Below are positions 1 to 5,963 of a stretch of DNA of 9,565 nucleotides, in pieces. Origin of the DNA: Chloroflexota bacterium. Lineage in GTDB: Bacteria; Chloroflexota; Limnocylindria; Limnocylindrales; CSP1-4. Where the stretch lies: assembly GCA_016875645.1 (NCBI GenBank), contig VGPE01000097.1:1-9565 (forward strand), in the 5' to 3' direction. Below the pieces are notes generated by a model, which searched no databases, was not told where the DNA came from, and saw nothing but the letters and a program-made list of their open reading frames with translations. Position numbers and translations under genes: made by a program. Position 1 is the stretch's first letter, and each line of letters starts with the position of its first letter.

Positions 1-12
1 CGGCCACGACAC

Positions 13-18
13 GGGAGG
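13..18 (+). promoter_or_regulatory. Shine-Dalgarno site of the betA-like gene
   Basis: GGGAGG lies four bases before the GTG at 23. It supports that GTG as the start, and the protein from there begins directly with the FAD-binding strand expected at a GMC N-terminus. No promoter is visible in the 22 bases available, so the gene may be the downstream member of an operon that begins outside the window. Confidence 0.7.
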
Positions 19-22
19 GAGC

Positions 23-1675
23 GTGGCGGAGCGAGTCTGGGATTACGTGATCGTCGGCGGCGGGTCGGCGGGCTGCGTGCTGGCCAACCGGCTCTCGGCC
101 GACCCGGGAACGCGCGTGCTGGTGCTGGAGGCGGGCCGCCCGGACTGGCGGTTCGACGTGTTCATCCACATGCCGGCCGCCCTCACGTTCCCCATCGGCA
201 GCCGCTTCTACGACTGGCGGTACGAATCCGAGCCGGAGCCGCACATGGGCGGTCGCCGCATCTTCCACGCGCGGGGGCGGCTGCTCGGCGGCAGCTCCAG
301 CATCAACGGCATGATCTTCCAGCGCGGCAACCCGCTCGACTACGAACGCTGGGCGGCCGACCCGGGAATGGCGACCTGGTCCTACGCGCACTGCCTGCCG
401 TACTTCCGGCGGATGGAGGACGCCACCGCGTCCGCGCCGGACGATCCGTTCCGCGGCCACGGCGGACCGCTGGTCCTGGAGCGCGGTCCGGCGACCAACC
501 CGCTGTTCGGGGCGTGGTTCGAGGCGGGCCAGCAGGCGGGCCACGCCTACACGCCGGACGTGAACGGGTTCCGCCAGGAGGGCGTCGGCCCGTTCGACCG
601 CAACATCCGGCGCGGCCGGCGCTGGTCGGCGTCCCAGGCCTACCTGCGACCCGTGCGCGGCCGGCGCAACCTCACCGTCCGGACGCGGGCGTTCGTGTCG
701 CGGGTGCTGTTCGAGGGGACGCGTGCGGTGGGCGTGGAGGTAGGTTCAGAGCGCATCCGGGCCGGTGAGGTGATCCTCGCCGGTGGGTCGATCAACTCGC
801 CGCAACTGCTCCTGCTCTCCGGTGTGGGGGCGGCGGAGCAGGTGCGCCGGCACGGGATCGGGGTGGTCGCGGACGTGCCCGGGGTGGGGGAGAACCTCCA
901 GGACCACCTCGAGGTCTACATCCAGCATCGCTCGCTGCAGCCGGTCTCCATGCAGCCGCACGCCCTGGAGCAGTGGCGCCGGCCGTGGATCGGCTTCCAG
1001 TGGCTGTTCTTCCGGCGGGGTCCGGGCGCGACCAACCACTTCGAGGGTGGCGGCTTCGTGCGCTCCAACGACGACGTGCGCTACCCGAACCTGATGTTCC
1101 ACTTCCTGCCGCTCGCGATCCGCTATGACGGCTCGGTCCCGGCGATGGGCCACGGCTACCAGGTGCACGTGGGCCCGATGTACTCCGACGCCCGCGGGTC
1201 GGTCCGGCTGCGCAGCGCCGACCCGCGGGACAAGCCGGAGCTGCGGTTCAACTACCTCTCGACCGAGCAGGATCGGCGCGAATGGGTGGAGGCGATCCGC
1301 GTCGCGCGCCGGATCCTGGGCCAGCCCGCATTCGGGCCGTTCGACGGGGGCGAGATCTCGCCTGGGCCTGCCGTCTCGACCGACGAGGAGATCCTGGCGT
1401 GGGTCGCCCGGGACGCGGAGACGGCACTGCACCCGTCGTGCACGGCGAAGATGGGCGTGGGGCCCGACGCCGTGGTGGATCCGCTCACGATGCGCGTCCA
1501 CGGCCTCGACGGGCTGCGGGTGGTGGACGCGTCCGTCTTCCCGTACGTCACCAACGCGAACATCTACGCGCCCACGATGATGGTGGCGGAGAAGGCCGCC
1601 GACCTCATTGCCGGCAACGCGCCGCTGCCCCCGCAGCCGATCGAGTTCCACCGGGCGGACGTGGCGGGAGGCTGA
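23..1675 (+). CDS. betA: choline dehydrogenase (GMC oxidoreductase, BetA family)
   Basis: This is a complete 550-residue FAD-dependent GMC oxidoreductase, close to the usual BetA length. The FAD dinucleotide motif GGGSAG is at residues 12-17, with acidic Glu36 ending the second strand. GMC signature 1 (GRLLGGSSSING) is at 85-96 and signature 2 (GSINSPQ...LSGVG) at about 255-269. The block GVGENLQDHLE near 290-300 and the C-terminal HPSCTAKMG and NIYAPTMM blocks put the active-site His at 470 and Asn at 513. Several stretches resemble E. coli BetA from memory, such as MPAAL.FP near 50, SEPEP near 70, NHFE.GGF in the middle and GEISPG. In that family the enzyme oxidises choline to betaine aldehyde, and often onward to glycine betaine, passing electrons to the respiratory chain. 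Neither betB nor betI is visible, so a related alcohol substrate remains possible. The GMC assignment is near certain and the choline specificity probable. Confidence 0.88.
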   Translation: MAERVWDYVIVGGGSAGCVLANRLSADPGTRVLVLEAGRPDWRFDVFIHMPAALTFPIGSRFYDWRYESEPEPHMGGRRIFHARGRLLGGSSSINGMIFQRGNPLDYERWAADPGMATWSYAHCLPYFRRMEDATASAPDDPFRGHGGPLVLERGPATNPLFGAWFEAGQQAGHAYTPDVNGFRQEGVGPFDRNIRRGRRWSASQAYLRPVRGRRNLTVRTRAFVSRVLFEGTRAVGVEVGSERIRAGEVILAGGSINSPQLLLLSGVGAAEQVRRHGIGVVADVPGVGENLQDHLEVYIQHRSLQPVSMQPHALEQWRRPWIGFQWLFFRRGPGATNHFEGGGFVRSNDDVRYPNLMFHFLPLAIRYDGSVPAMGHGYQVHVGPMYSDARGSVRLRSADPRDKPELRFNYLSTEQDRREWVEAIRVARRILGQPAFGPFDGGEISPGPAVSTDEEILAWVARDAETALHPSCTAKMGVGPDAVVDPLTMRVHGLDGLRVVDASVFPYVTNANIYAPTMMVAEKAADLIAGNAPLPPQPIEFHRADVAGG

Positions 1676-1709
1676 CGCGCGGCGCGCCCGGGCGACGCGC
1701 CGGAACGCC

Positions 1710-1729
1710 CGGCCGCGGGCACGCGGCCG
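1710..1729 (+). terminator. GC-rich hairpin after betA, candidate terminator
   Basis: CGGCCGCG (1710-1717) pairs perfectly with CGCGGCCG (1722-1729) around a four-base loop, giving an 8-bp stem 34 bases after the betA stop. A second stem lies just before it: GGCGCG at 1681-1686 with CGCGCC at 1696-1701. No T-tract follows, so it could be a U-less terminator of the kind suggested in high-GC bacteria, or an mRNA 3'-end stabiliser. Confidence 0.45.
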
Positions 1730-1810
1730 AGGGCGCCGCGGCCCCGTGCCGGCGGTGGCCCACGTCGCGCGCGCACGGTCCGGATCACGGAGCCGCCGCC
1801 GGCCGGGGGT

Positions 1811-1826
1811 CCGGGGCGTGCCCCGG
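1811..1826 (+). terminator. second candidate terminator hairpin after betA
   Basis: CCGGGG (1811-1816) pairs with CCCCGG (1821-1826) around the loop CGTG. A competing outer pairing is possible between GGCCGGGG at 1801-1808 and CCCCGGCC at 1821-1828. The plus strand then becomes pyrimidine-rich with interspersed Ts (CCTCGTCTTCGTCCGTCC), the closest thing to a terminator tail in this gap. Function is inferred from structure and position only. Confidence 0.4.
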
Positions 1827-1892
1827 CCTCGTCTTCGTCCGTCCGGCCGGCGCCGGGACACCACGTATGCCCGGGAAGACTGGTACGGCAGT

Positions 1893-1933
1893 CCAGCCCG
1901 CCCGGAAGCACCACCCATCACTGGACGGGCTGG
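1893..1933. repeat. 8-bp inverted repeat with 25-base loop
   Basis: CCAGCCCG (1893-1900) is the exact reverse complement of CGGGCTGG (1926-1933). A smaller hairpin, GACTG at 1878-1882 with CAGTC at 1889-1893, touches its left arm by one base, so the two would compete if transcribed. Within the loop, CCACC at 1911-1915 can also pair with GGTGG at 1936-1940. It may be part of the termination region for the minus-strand permease gene, or simply chance in GC-rich DNA. Confidence 0.3.
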
Positions 1934-2064
1934 TAGGTGGCGTCGGGGGGCGGCCGCGCGTCGCGGACCGCTGGATTCGTGCGTGGAGCACCCCTCGGCC
2001 GACCTTCCGGGGGCGGGTCGCAGTGGTTACCAGTCCCGGCAGTGATGGCTGGCAGGAATTCGGG

Positions 2065-2106
2065 GGTCGGGCGACACCGCTTCGACGCGCTGCCGCCCGC
2101 CCGACC
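2065..2106 (-). terminator. stem-loop 16 bases past the permease stop
   Basis: GGTCGGGCG (2065-2073) is exactly complementary to CGCCCGACC (2098-2106), a 9-bp stem with a 24-base loop. It begins 16 bases beyond the permease stop when read on the minus strand. The sequence after it on that strand has no run of Ts, and the loop is longer than in classical intrinsic terminators. Confidence as a terminator is therefore modest. Confidence 0.4.
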
Positions 2107-2121
2107 GCCCCGCGACCCCCG

Positions 2122-3969
2122 CTACTCCGCCGGGATCTCGGCGTGGATCGCGTCGAGATCCACGCCCTGGCTGCGCCGGAAGAACCGCGCCGCCACGAAC
2201 AGGATCGCCGCGCCGCCGTACAGCACAGCCAGGAACACGATCGACGACGTGTTCCCGACCCCGATGCCGTACAGCGCGTTGGACAGCCACTGGTAGATCA
2301 CCCAGCCCAGGACCACCACGGTCACCGCGCCGCCGATGGAGATCAGCGGGATGCCGGCGATCGCATAGCGCGCCATCGGCGACGCGTTGTAGAGGGCGGG
2401 CTTCCACCACGGCAGGATCGTTGCGGCGACGGCGGAGCCGAGGAACGTCACCGCGATGACCAGCGTGGCATCCAGCGTGAGCCTCACGAAGTCCGCGTTG
2501 TAGGCGTACAGCCACGACAGGATCACAGACGGGACCATGATCAGCAGCAGCGCCACCCACGGCACGCCGCGGTCGGAGACGCGGCCGGCGCTCTCGGGCA
2601 GGATCCGGTCGAACGCCGCGGCGAAGATCATCCGGGTGGACGACAGGAACAGCGTCCCGGTCCAGCCCAGGAACCATGCCCCGAACAGCACCACGATCAC
2701 CATCTGGATGATGTGGCTGTCGATCAGGAACGCCGCCAGGAGCGGCGGGTAGCCCCAGATCGGGATCGTCGGCGGGGTCGTGGTGTAGCCGTAGGCGTAG
2801 TTGACGTAGCTGACGTTGGTCGCCTCGAAGAACTCCCAGCCGAACGTCTTGGCGGCCAGCAGCAGGAAGGCGACGCCCAGGATCACGGCCACCCACAGGC
2901 CGCCCAGCATGCCGTTGAGCACCCGCCGGAAGTCGCCCGAGCCGCGGACCTCGCCGTACAGCGTGGCGCCCCAGTTGGGGTACAGGATCCAGAACAGCAT
3001 GAACGGGATGAGCAGCAGGGTGCCGCCGCCGAAGCCCAGCGGATCGAGGCTGCGCAGGGCCAGCCCGTCGTTGGCGACCGAGTTGTCGATCGTGGCCTGG
3101 TAGCCGCCGGCCACCCCGAACAGCGACGACGCCTCACGGTCGAACGCCGCGCGGAACGAGTCCTGGGAGCCCAGGAGCATCAGCACGAACATCACCGCCA
3201 GCGCACCCAGGCCGATCCAGAACGAGAGGCGCTGGATGCGGGCGTAACCGGCCATGCCGAGCGCCACCAGGCCGGTGGTGAGCGCGATCACGATCAGTGA
3301 CGCGGCGAAGGTGCCGTTGCCCGTGTTGAAGAAGTCCACGCCGTCGGTCCAGCCCGCGAGCGCGGCCAGCGGCTGGATGAACTCGATCTTGAGGATGAAG
3401 CCGTAGATCGGCGCCCAGAGGGCGAGGATGAACCACCAGCCCGTGGACGACAGGACGAAGCCGACACCGCCGCGCCAGAGGCCGATGATCACGCCCGCGA
3501 CGGCACCCGCGGCGCCGACCGCGAGCGACATCGTGTCGCCCAGCGCCAGCGCGCCGCCCGCGAGCCACGCCGTCACGAACCCGAACACGCCGCCCACGAC
3601 GGCGCCCGGGATGCCGTCCAGCACGCGCGTCTGCCAGACGTAGTCACCGCCGGCGCGCGGCATGCCCGCGATCAACCCCGCGTACGCGACGCACATGAAG
3701 GTCATCGCCACCCCGGACAGGACGATGGCCGCGATCGGCGACCCGTCCGGGACATAGCCCGTCACCGCGAAGCTGTAGAACATGCCCAGCGTGACGAGGT
3801 TGACCGCCAGGAACGCGTAGACGAACGCGTCGAACCCGGACCAGCCCTTCACGAGGCCCGTGGCGTTGCGCAGGAACAGCGCGGGCCCGGCCGGGGTCCG
3901 GGAGCCGCCGCCCATGCCGCCACCGGCGCCGCCCATCCCGCCACCCGAGCGGTCGGTCATCGTTGCCAT
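2122..3969 (-). CDS. APC-superfamily amino acid/amine permease
   Basis: This is a 615-residue integral membrane protein with at least twelve hydrophobic segments, the first at about residues 45-65 and the second at about 78-104. The N-terminal block (GLVKGWSGFDAF, then YAGLIAGMPRAGGDYVWQ near 96-113) is the hallmark of the amino acid-polyamine-organocation superfamily, whose members take up amino acids or amines by proton or sodium coupling or by exchange. The short cytoplasmic tail, ending near EIPAE, resembles tails I recall from archaeal and Chloroflexota APC permeases. It is longer than the usual 450-550 residues because of a Gly/Met-rich leader (residues 8-23) and a long hydrophilic loop near 270-310. 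The ATG at 3969 is chosen because GGAGGGGG precedes it; an in-frame ATG three codons on (Met4) is less well placed. The gene follows the phosphoesterase by 61 bases and is probably co-transcribed. Substrate cannot be read from the sequence. Confidence 0.85.
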   Translation of the reverse strand: MATMTDRSGGGMGGAGGGMGGGSRTPAGPALFLRNATGLVKGWSGFDAFVYAFLAVNLVTLGMFYSFAVTGYVPDGSPIAAIVLSGVAMTFMCVAYAGLIAGMPRAGGDYVWQTRVLDGIPGAVVGGVFGFVTAWLAGGALALGDTMSLAVGAAGAVAGVIIGLWRGGVGFVLSSTGWWFILALWAPIYGFILKIEFIQPLAALAGWTDGVDFFNTGNGTFAASLIVIALTTGLVALGMAGYARIQRLSFWIGLGALAVMFVLMLLGSQDSFRAAFDREASSLFGVAGGYQATIDNSVANDGLALRSLDPLGFGGGTLLLIPFMLFWILYPNWGATLYGEVRGSGDFRRVLNGMLGGLWVAVILGVAFLLLAAKTFGWEFFEATNVSYVNYAYGYTTTPPTIPIWGYPPLLAAFLIDSHIIQMVIVVLFGAWFLGWTGTLFLSSTRMIFAAAFDRILPESAGRVSDRGVPWVALLLIMVPSVILSWLYAYNADFVRLTLDATLVIAVTFLGSAVAATILPWWKPALYNASPMARYAIAGIPLISIGGAVTVVVLGWVIYQWLSNALYGIGVGNTSSIVFLAVLYGGAAILFVAARFFRRSQGVDLDAIHAEIPAE

Positions 3970-3973
3970 GCTT

Positions 3974-3981
3974 CCCCCTCC
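3974..3981 (-). promoter_or_regulatory. strong Shine-Dalgarno of the permease gene
   Basis: On the minus strand GGAGGGGG ends four bases before the ATG at 3969, and its GGAGG core lies seven bases from it. This decides the start. An ATG overlapping the site (3983-3981) is out of frame and is unlikely to be used. Confidence 0.7.
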
Positions 3982-3987
3982 ATGTTG

Positions 3988-4023
3988 GGCGCCGACCGGC
4001 TCGTCGCGGGCCGTCGGAGCGCC
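3988..4023 (-). promoter_or_regulatory. intercistronic stem-loop before the permease gene
   Basis: The arm at 3988-3996 (GGCGCCGAC on the plus strand) pairs with 4013-4017 and 4020-4023, giving nine base pairs interrupted by one two-base bulge (4018-4019), with a 16-base loop. It fills the gap between the phosphoesterase stop and the permease ribosome-binding site. It has no T-tract, so a processing or stability element is as likely as a terminator or attenuator. The role is inferred. Confidence 0.35.
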
Positions 4024-4030
4024 GGGACGC

Positions 4031-4969
4031 TCAGCCGTTCACCAGCAGATAGCGCTTCACCTCCGCCTTCCTCGCGTCGATGTCGATCAGCGCCGCCTGG
4101 AGGACGCCGTCCTCGTAGGAGCTGCCCGGGTTCACCGCGAGCGTCCGGCCGATCTTCACGGCCCCGCGCCCCTCGTGGATATGGCCGTGGAGGGAGAGCA
4201 GCGGGCCGTAGGTTTCGATGGCGGCACGCACCGCCCGGGATCCGACGGGCACCAGCGCCTGGCCACCGGCCACGTACTTCATGTCGGCGTCGAGCTGCGG
4301 CGCGGCGTCCAGGTTGGACCCGTGCGGCGGCGCGTGGAAGTTGAAGATCGCCCGCCGCGGATCGGGGATCGCGGCCACCAGCGCGTCGATGCGCTCGCCG
4401 AGCGGGGGCTCTTCCAGTTCACGGAAGGTCCTCCACGGCGTGGGGTTGCACCAGCCGGTCGAGGCGATCGAGATGCCGTCCACGGCGATGGCGTTCGCCT
4501 CGCCCAGCTCCACGTGCTCCGCGGCCGCGATGATCGGATCGACCTCGAACATGTCGTCGTTGGCCGGCGAGACGATGCAGCGGACCCCCTTGCCGGCCAA
4601 CCGCTCGTCGGCGAGGGCCATCCACCGCTGAACTGAGCCCAGGATCTCGGCCTTGAAGCGCGCGTCCACGGCCGCCTCGTCGGCGGCCCACGCGGTCACC
4701 TCGTCGTGCGTGGTGCGGACCGGGTAGTAGCCGCGGTCGCGGATCCGCTTCTCCATTGCCGTCAGTTCCGCCTCGGCGGAGAGGACGTGGCCCCGGTCCT
4801 GGAGCGTCACCTGCCAGCTCGAGCCATCGGCCACGATCGGCACCATCGCCTTGCCGGTCATGTCGCCACCCATGATCAGCACATCGGCCCTGTGGAACGC
4901 GGCGGCGTTGAGGAACTTGCGCCAGCAGACCTCCGAACCGTGGATGTCAGTCGCGAAGAAGATCCGCAT
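4031..4969 (-). CDS. calcineurin-like metallophosphoesterase
   Basis: This is a complete 312-residue member of the metallophosphoesterase superfamily, two-metal enzymes that cleave phosphate mono- or diesters. The motifs appear in order: Asp8-x-His10 (TDIHGS) at the very N-terminus, GGD with Asp36, Asn137 in SPANDD where the usual motif is GNH(D/E), His212 in NFHAPPHGS, and HGHIH at 261-265. These supply the expected metal ligands, so the enzyme looks active. The third motif lacks the common His after Asn, as in some GNDD-type relatives I recall. There is no signal peptide or membrane segment, so it is cytoplasmic. The start is set by GGGAGGG upstream of the ATG at 4969. It lies 35 bases after the nucleotidyltransferase gene and 61 before the permease gene on the same strand, probably one operon. 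Substrate is unknown; the motifs alone cannot separate nuclease, cyclic-nucleotide and small phosphoester activities. Confidence 0.85.
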   Translation of the reverse strand: MRIFFATDIHGSEVCWRKFLNAAAFHRADVLIMGGDMTGKAMVPIVADGSSWQVTLQDRGHVLSAEAELTAMEKRIRDRGYYPVRTTHDEVTAWAADEAAVDARFKAEILGSVQRWMALADERLAGKGVRCIVSPANDDMFEVDPIIAAAEHVELGEANAIAVDGISIASTGWCNPTPWRTFRELEEPPLGERIDALVAAIPDPRRAIFNFHAPPHGSNLDAAPQLDADMKYVAGGQALVPVGSRAVRAAIETYGPLLSLHGHIHEGRGAVKIGRTLAVNPGSSYEDGVLQAALIDIDARKAEVKRYLLVNG

Positions 4970-4978
4970 CGTGGTCGG

Positions 4979-4985
4979 CCCTCCC
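4979..4985 (-). promoter_or_regulatory. Shine-Dalgarno of the phosphoesterase gene
   Basis: GGGAGGG on the minus strand lies nine bases before the ATG at 4969, inside the 35-base gap after the nucleotidyltransferase stop. The short gap and strong site fit translation from a shared mRNA. Confidence 0.65.
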
Positions 4986-5004
4986 TGTCAGGCGCGAGTC
5001 GACA

Positions 5005-5856
5005 TCAGTGGGCGAGCTCCTCGGGCTCGTTGTACCAGCGAACCCGCTCGCCGACGCGCGCGCGGAGCTTCCACCCGGTGGACTTGGGCGCGGCGTCGAT
5101 CGCCACACGCAGTGCCCGCACCTGGGATGCGGGATCGAAGCGGGGCGGCCGGTCCGGTTCAAGGGCGAGGTCACCTACCTGCAGGTCGGTGGCGAGGAAC
5201 GTGGCCAGGGCATCGAGGTTACCGGTCACCGTGCGCCACCAGCCCCAGTCAGTGGACGTGAGGCTGGTGATCCGCTGAACGTTGATGGCGCCCAGACCCA
5301 CGTCGGTGTCCGCGTACCCGTCGTCATCGCCGATCGGGTGCTCCGCGAGGAGCGCGAGTGCATCGAGCACGTCCTTGCGGTTGATCTTGACGATCTGGAG
5401 CTTGGACAGGAGCAGTTCCGCCAGAGGGAGCGTCGGCCTTGAGACGCCCAGCCGCTCGCCGAACTCCAGGACGTGGCACATCTCGAGGCGGTCCACGATG
5501 ACGTCCACTGGGCGCTGGCGTGCCTGGTCGACAAAGTAGGCCTGCTTCTGGCCGAAGAGGGCGTTGTGGCGCTGGTCGGGCGTGTAGCCCTCCTCTTCGA
5601 GAAGGCGGTACACCGCGGCGCGGTCCTTCGCACGCGTCGCGAAATCCAGGTCGACTTCGCGCCGTCGAGTCCGGGCGGGCCAGGCGGGGCTGTGGGAGCG
5701 GACGGCCATCCCGCCGACGAGGCGCAGCAGCAGCCCGTGTTCATCCGCGACCCGAACGATCCGCAGCGACTCCGCCAGCGGATCCTCGAGCGTCCGCGTC
5801 TGACGTTGCTCCAACTCGTCCGCCACGCTACCCCCAGGCGTCGCGCGCGCTCCCAT
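5005..5856 (-). CDS. nucleotidyltransferase-fold protein, conserved, function unknown
   Basis: This is a 283-residue soluble protein with the core signature of the DNA polymerase-beta-like nucleotidyltransferase fold. Gly48-Gly49 sit in LVGGMAV, followed by Asp69-x-Asp71 in REVDLDF, and a probable third carboxylate is Asp118 in RPVDVIVD. The active site therefore looks intact. A helical part follows (LLLSKLQIV..NRKDVLDAL, about 140-170), similar in layout to AbiEii-type nucleotidyltransferases. The last third has no motif I can name, apart from a C-terminal RVRWYNEPEE. Such proteins transfer a nucleotide to protein, RNA or a small molecule, but the target here is unknown. No AbiEi-like antitoxin gene is adjacent, so a toxin-antitoxin role is not supported. 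The ATG at 5856 lies about six bases from the predicted transcript start. A GTG at 5826, preceded by GGGGG, is a credible alternative that would trim ten residues. It is the first gene of the minus-strand cluster. Confidence 0.72.
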   Translation of the reverse strand: MGARATPGGSVADELEQRQTRTLEDPLAESLRIVRVADEHGLLLRLVGGMAVRSHSPAWPARTRRREVDLDFATRAKDRAAVYRLLEEEGYTPDQRHNALFGQKQAYFVDQARQRPVDVIVDRLEMCHVLEFGERLGVSRPTLPLAELLLSKLQIVKINRKDVLDALALLAEHPIGDDDGYADTDVGLGAINVQRITSLTSTDWGWWRTVTGNLDALATFLATDLQVGDLALEPDRPPRFDPASQVRALRVAIDAAPKSTGWKLRARVGERVRWYNEPEELAH

Positions 5857-5868
5857 GGAGTTAGGGCG

Positions 5869-5874
5869 AGTATA
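5869..5874 (-). promoter_or_regulatory. -10 box for the minus-strand three-gene cluster
   Basis: The minus strand reads TATACT at 5874-5869, five of six bases matching TATAAT. Transcription would start near 5862, leaving about six bases before the ATG at 5856, or about 36 before the alternative GTG at 5826. No good -35 hexamer lies 16-18 bases upstream. The A/T content stands out in an otherwise very GC-rich region. Confidence 0.5.
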
Positions 5875-5947
5875 GGGACGACGACAACGTGTGCGGCGGA
5901 CCATGTCGTGTCACGCGGACGGTGAGCCGGACCTGGGTTTGCGGGCG

Positions 5948-5953
5948 TACTCT
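5948..5953 (+). promoter_or_regulatory. -10 box for the amidohydrolase gene
   Basis: TACTCT fits the TANNNT pattern of leaderless promoters in high-GC bacteria. Initiation seven to eight bases downstream would fall at 5960-5961, only three or four bases before the ATG at 5964. The AGG touching that ATG is too close to act as a Shine-Dalgarno site, which also points to leaderless translation. No clear -35 element is seen. Confidence 0.45.
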
Positions 5954-5963
5954 GCGGGCCAGG

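Larger units (their letters stand above)
1676..2121. other. convergent intergenic region with several GC hairpins, no gene seen
   Basis: This 446-base stretch separates the 3' ends of the betA-like gene (+) and the permease gene (-). Small open frames cross it on both strands, but they give low-complexity Arg/Pro/Gly-rich translations, lack ribosome-binding sites and match no family I know. It holds at least four stem-loops, listed separately. It most likely serves transcription termination for both genes. I see no RNA gene or mobile-element remnant. Confidence 0.6.

Noticed and set aside
746..1921. Minus-strand open frame of 391 codons antisense to betA
   Set aside because: No motif, an Arg/His/Val-rich translation and no ribosome-binding site; betA explains the region fully.
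1785..1991. Possible 68-codon minus-strand gene in the convergent gap
   Set aside because: Low-complexity Pro/Arg-rich translation, no Shine-Dalgarno site, and it overlaps hairpins better explained as 3'-end structures.
1282..3300. Plus-strand open frame of 672 codons across the betA end, the gap and much of the permease gene
   Set aside because: Its translation is Arg/Gly/Pro/Asp/His-rich with no domain, and it runs antisense to a clear permease and out of frame with betA. It is a stop-free shadow caused by high GC.
5005..5856. AbiE-type toxin-antitoxin or abortive-infection system
   Set aside because: Only a nucleotidyltransferase fold resembling AbiEii is present. No AbiEi-like antitoxin gene adjoins it, and the neighbour is a phosphoesterase.
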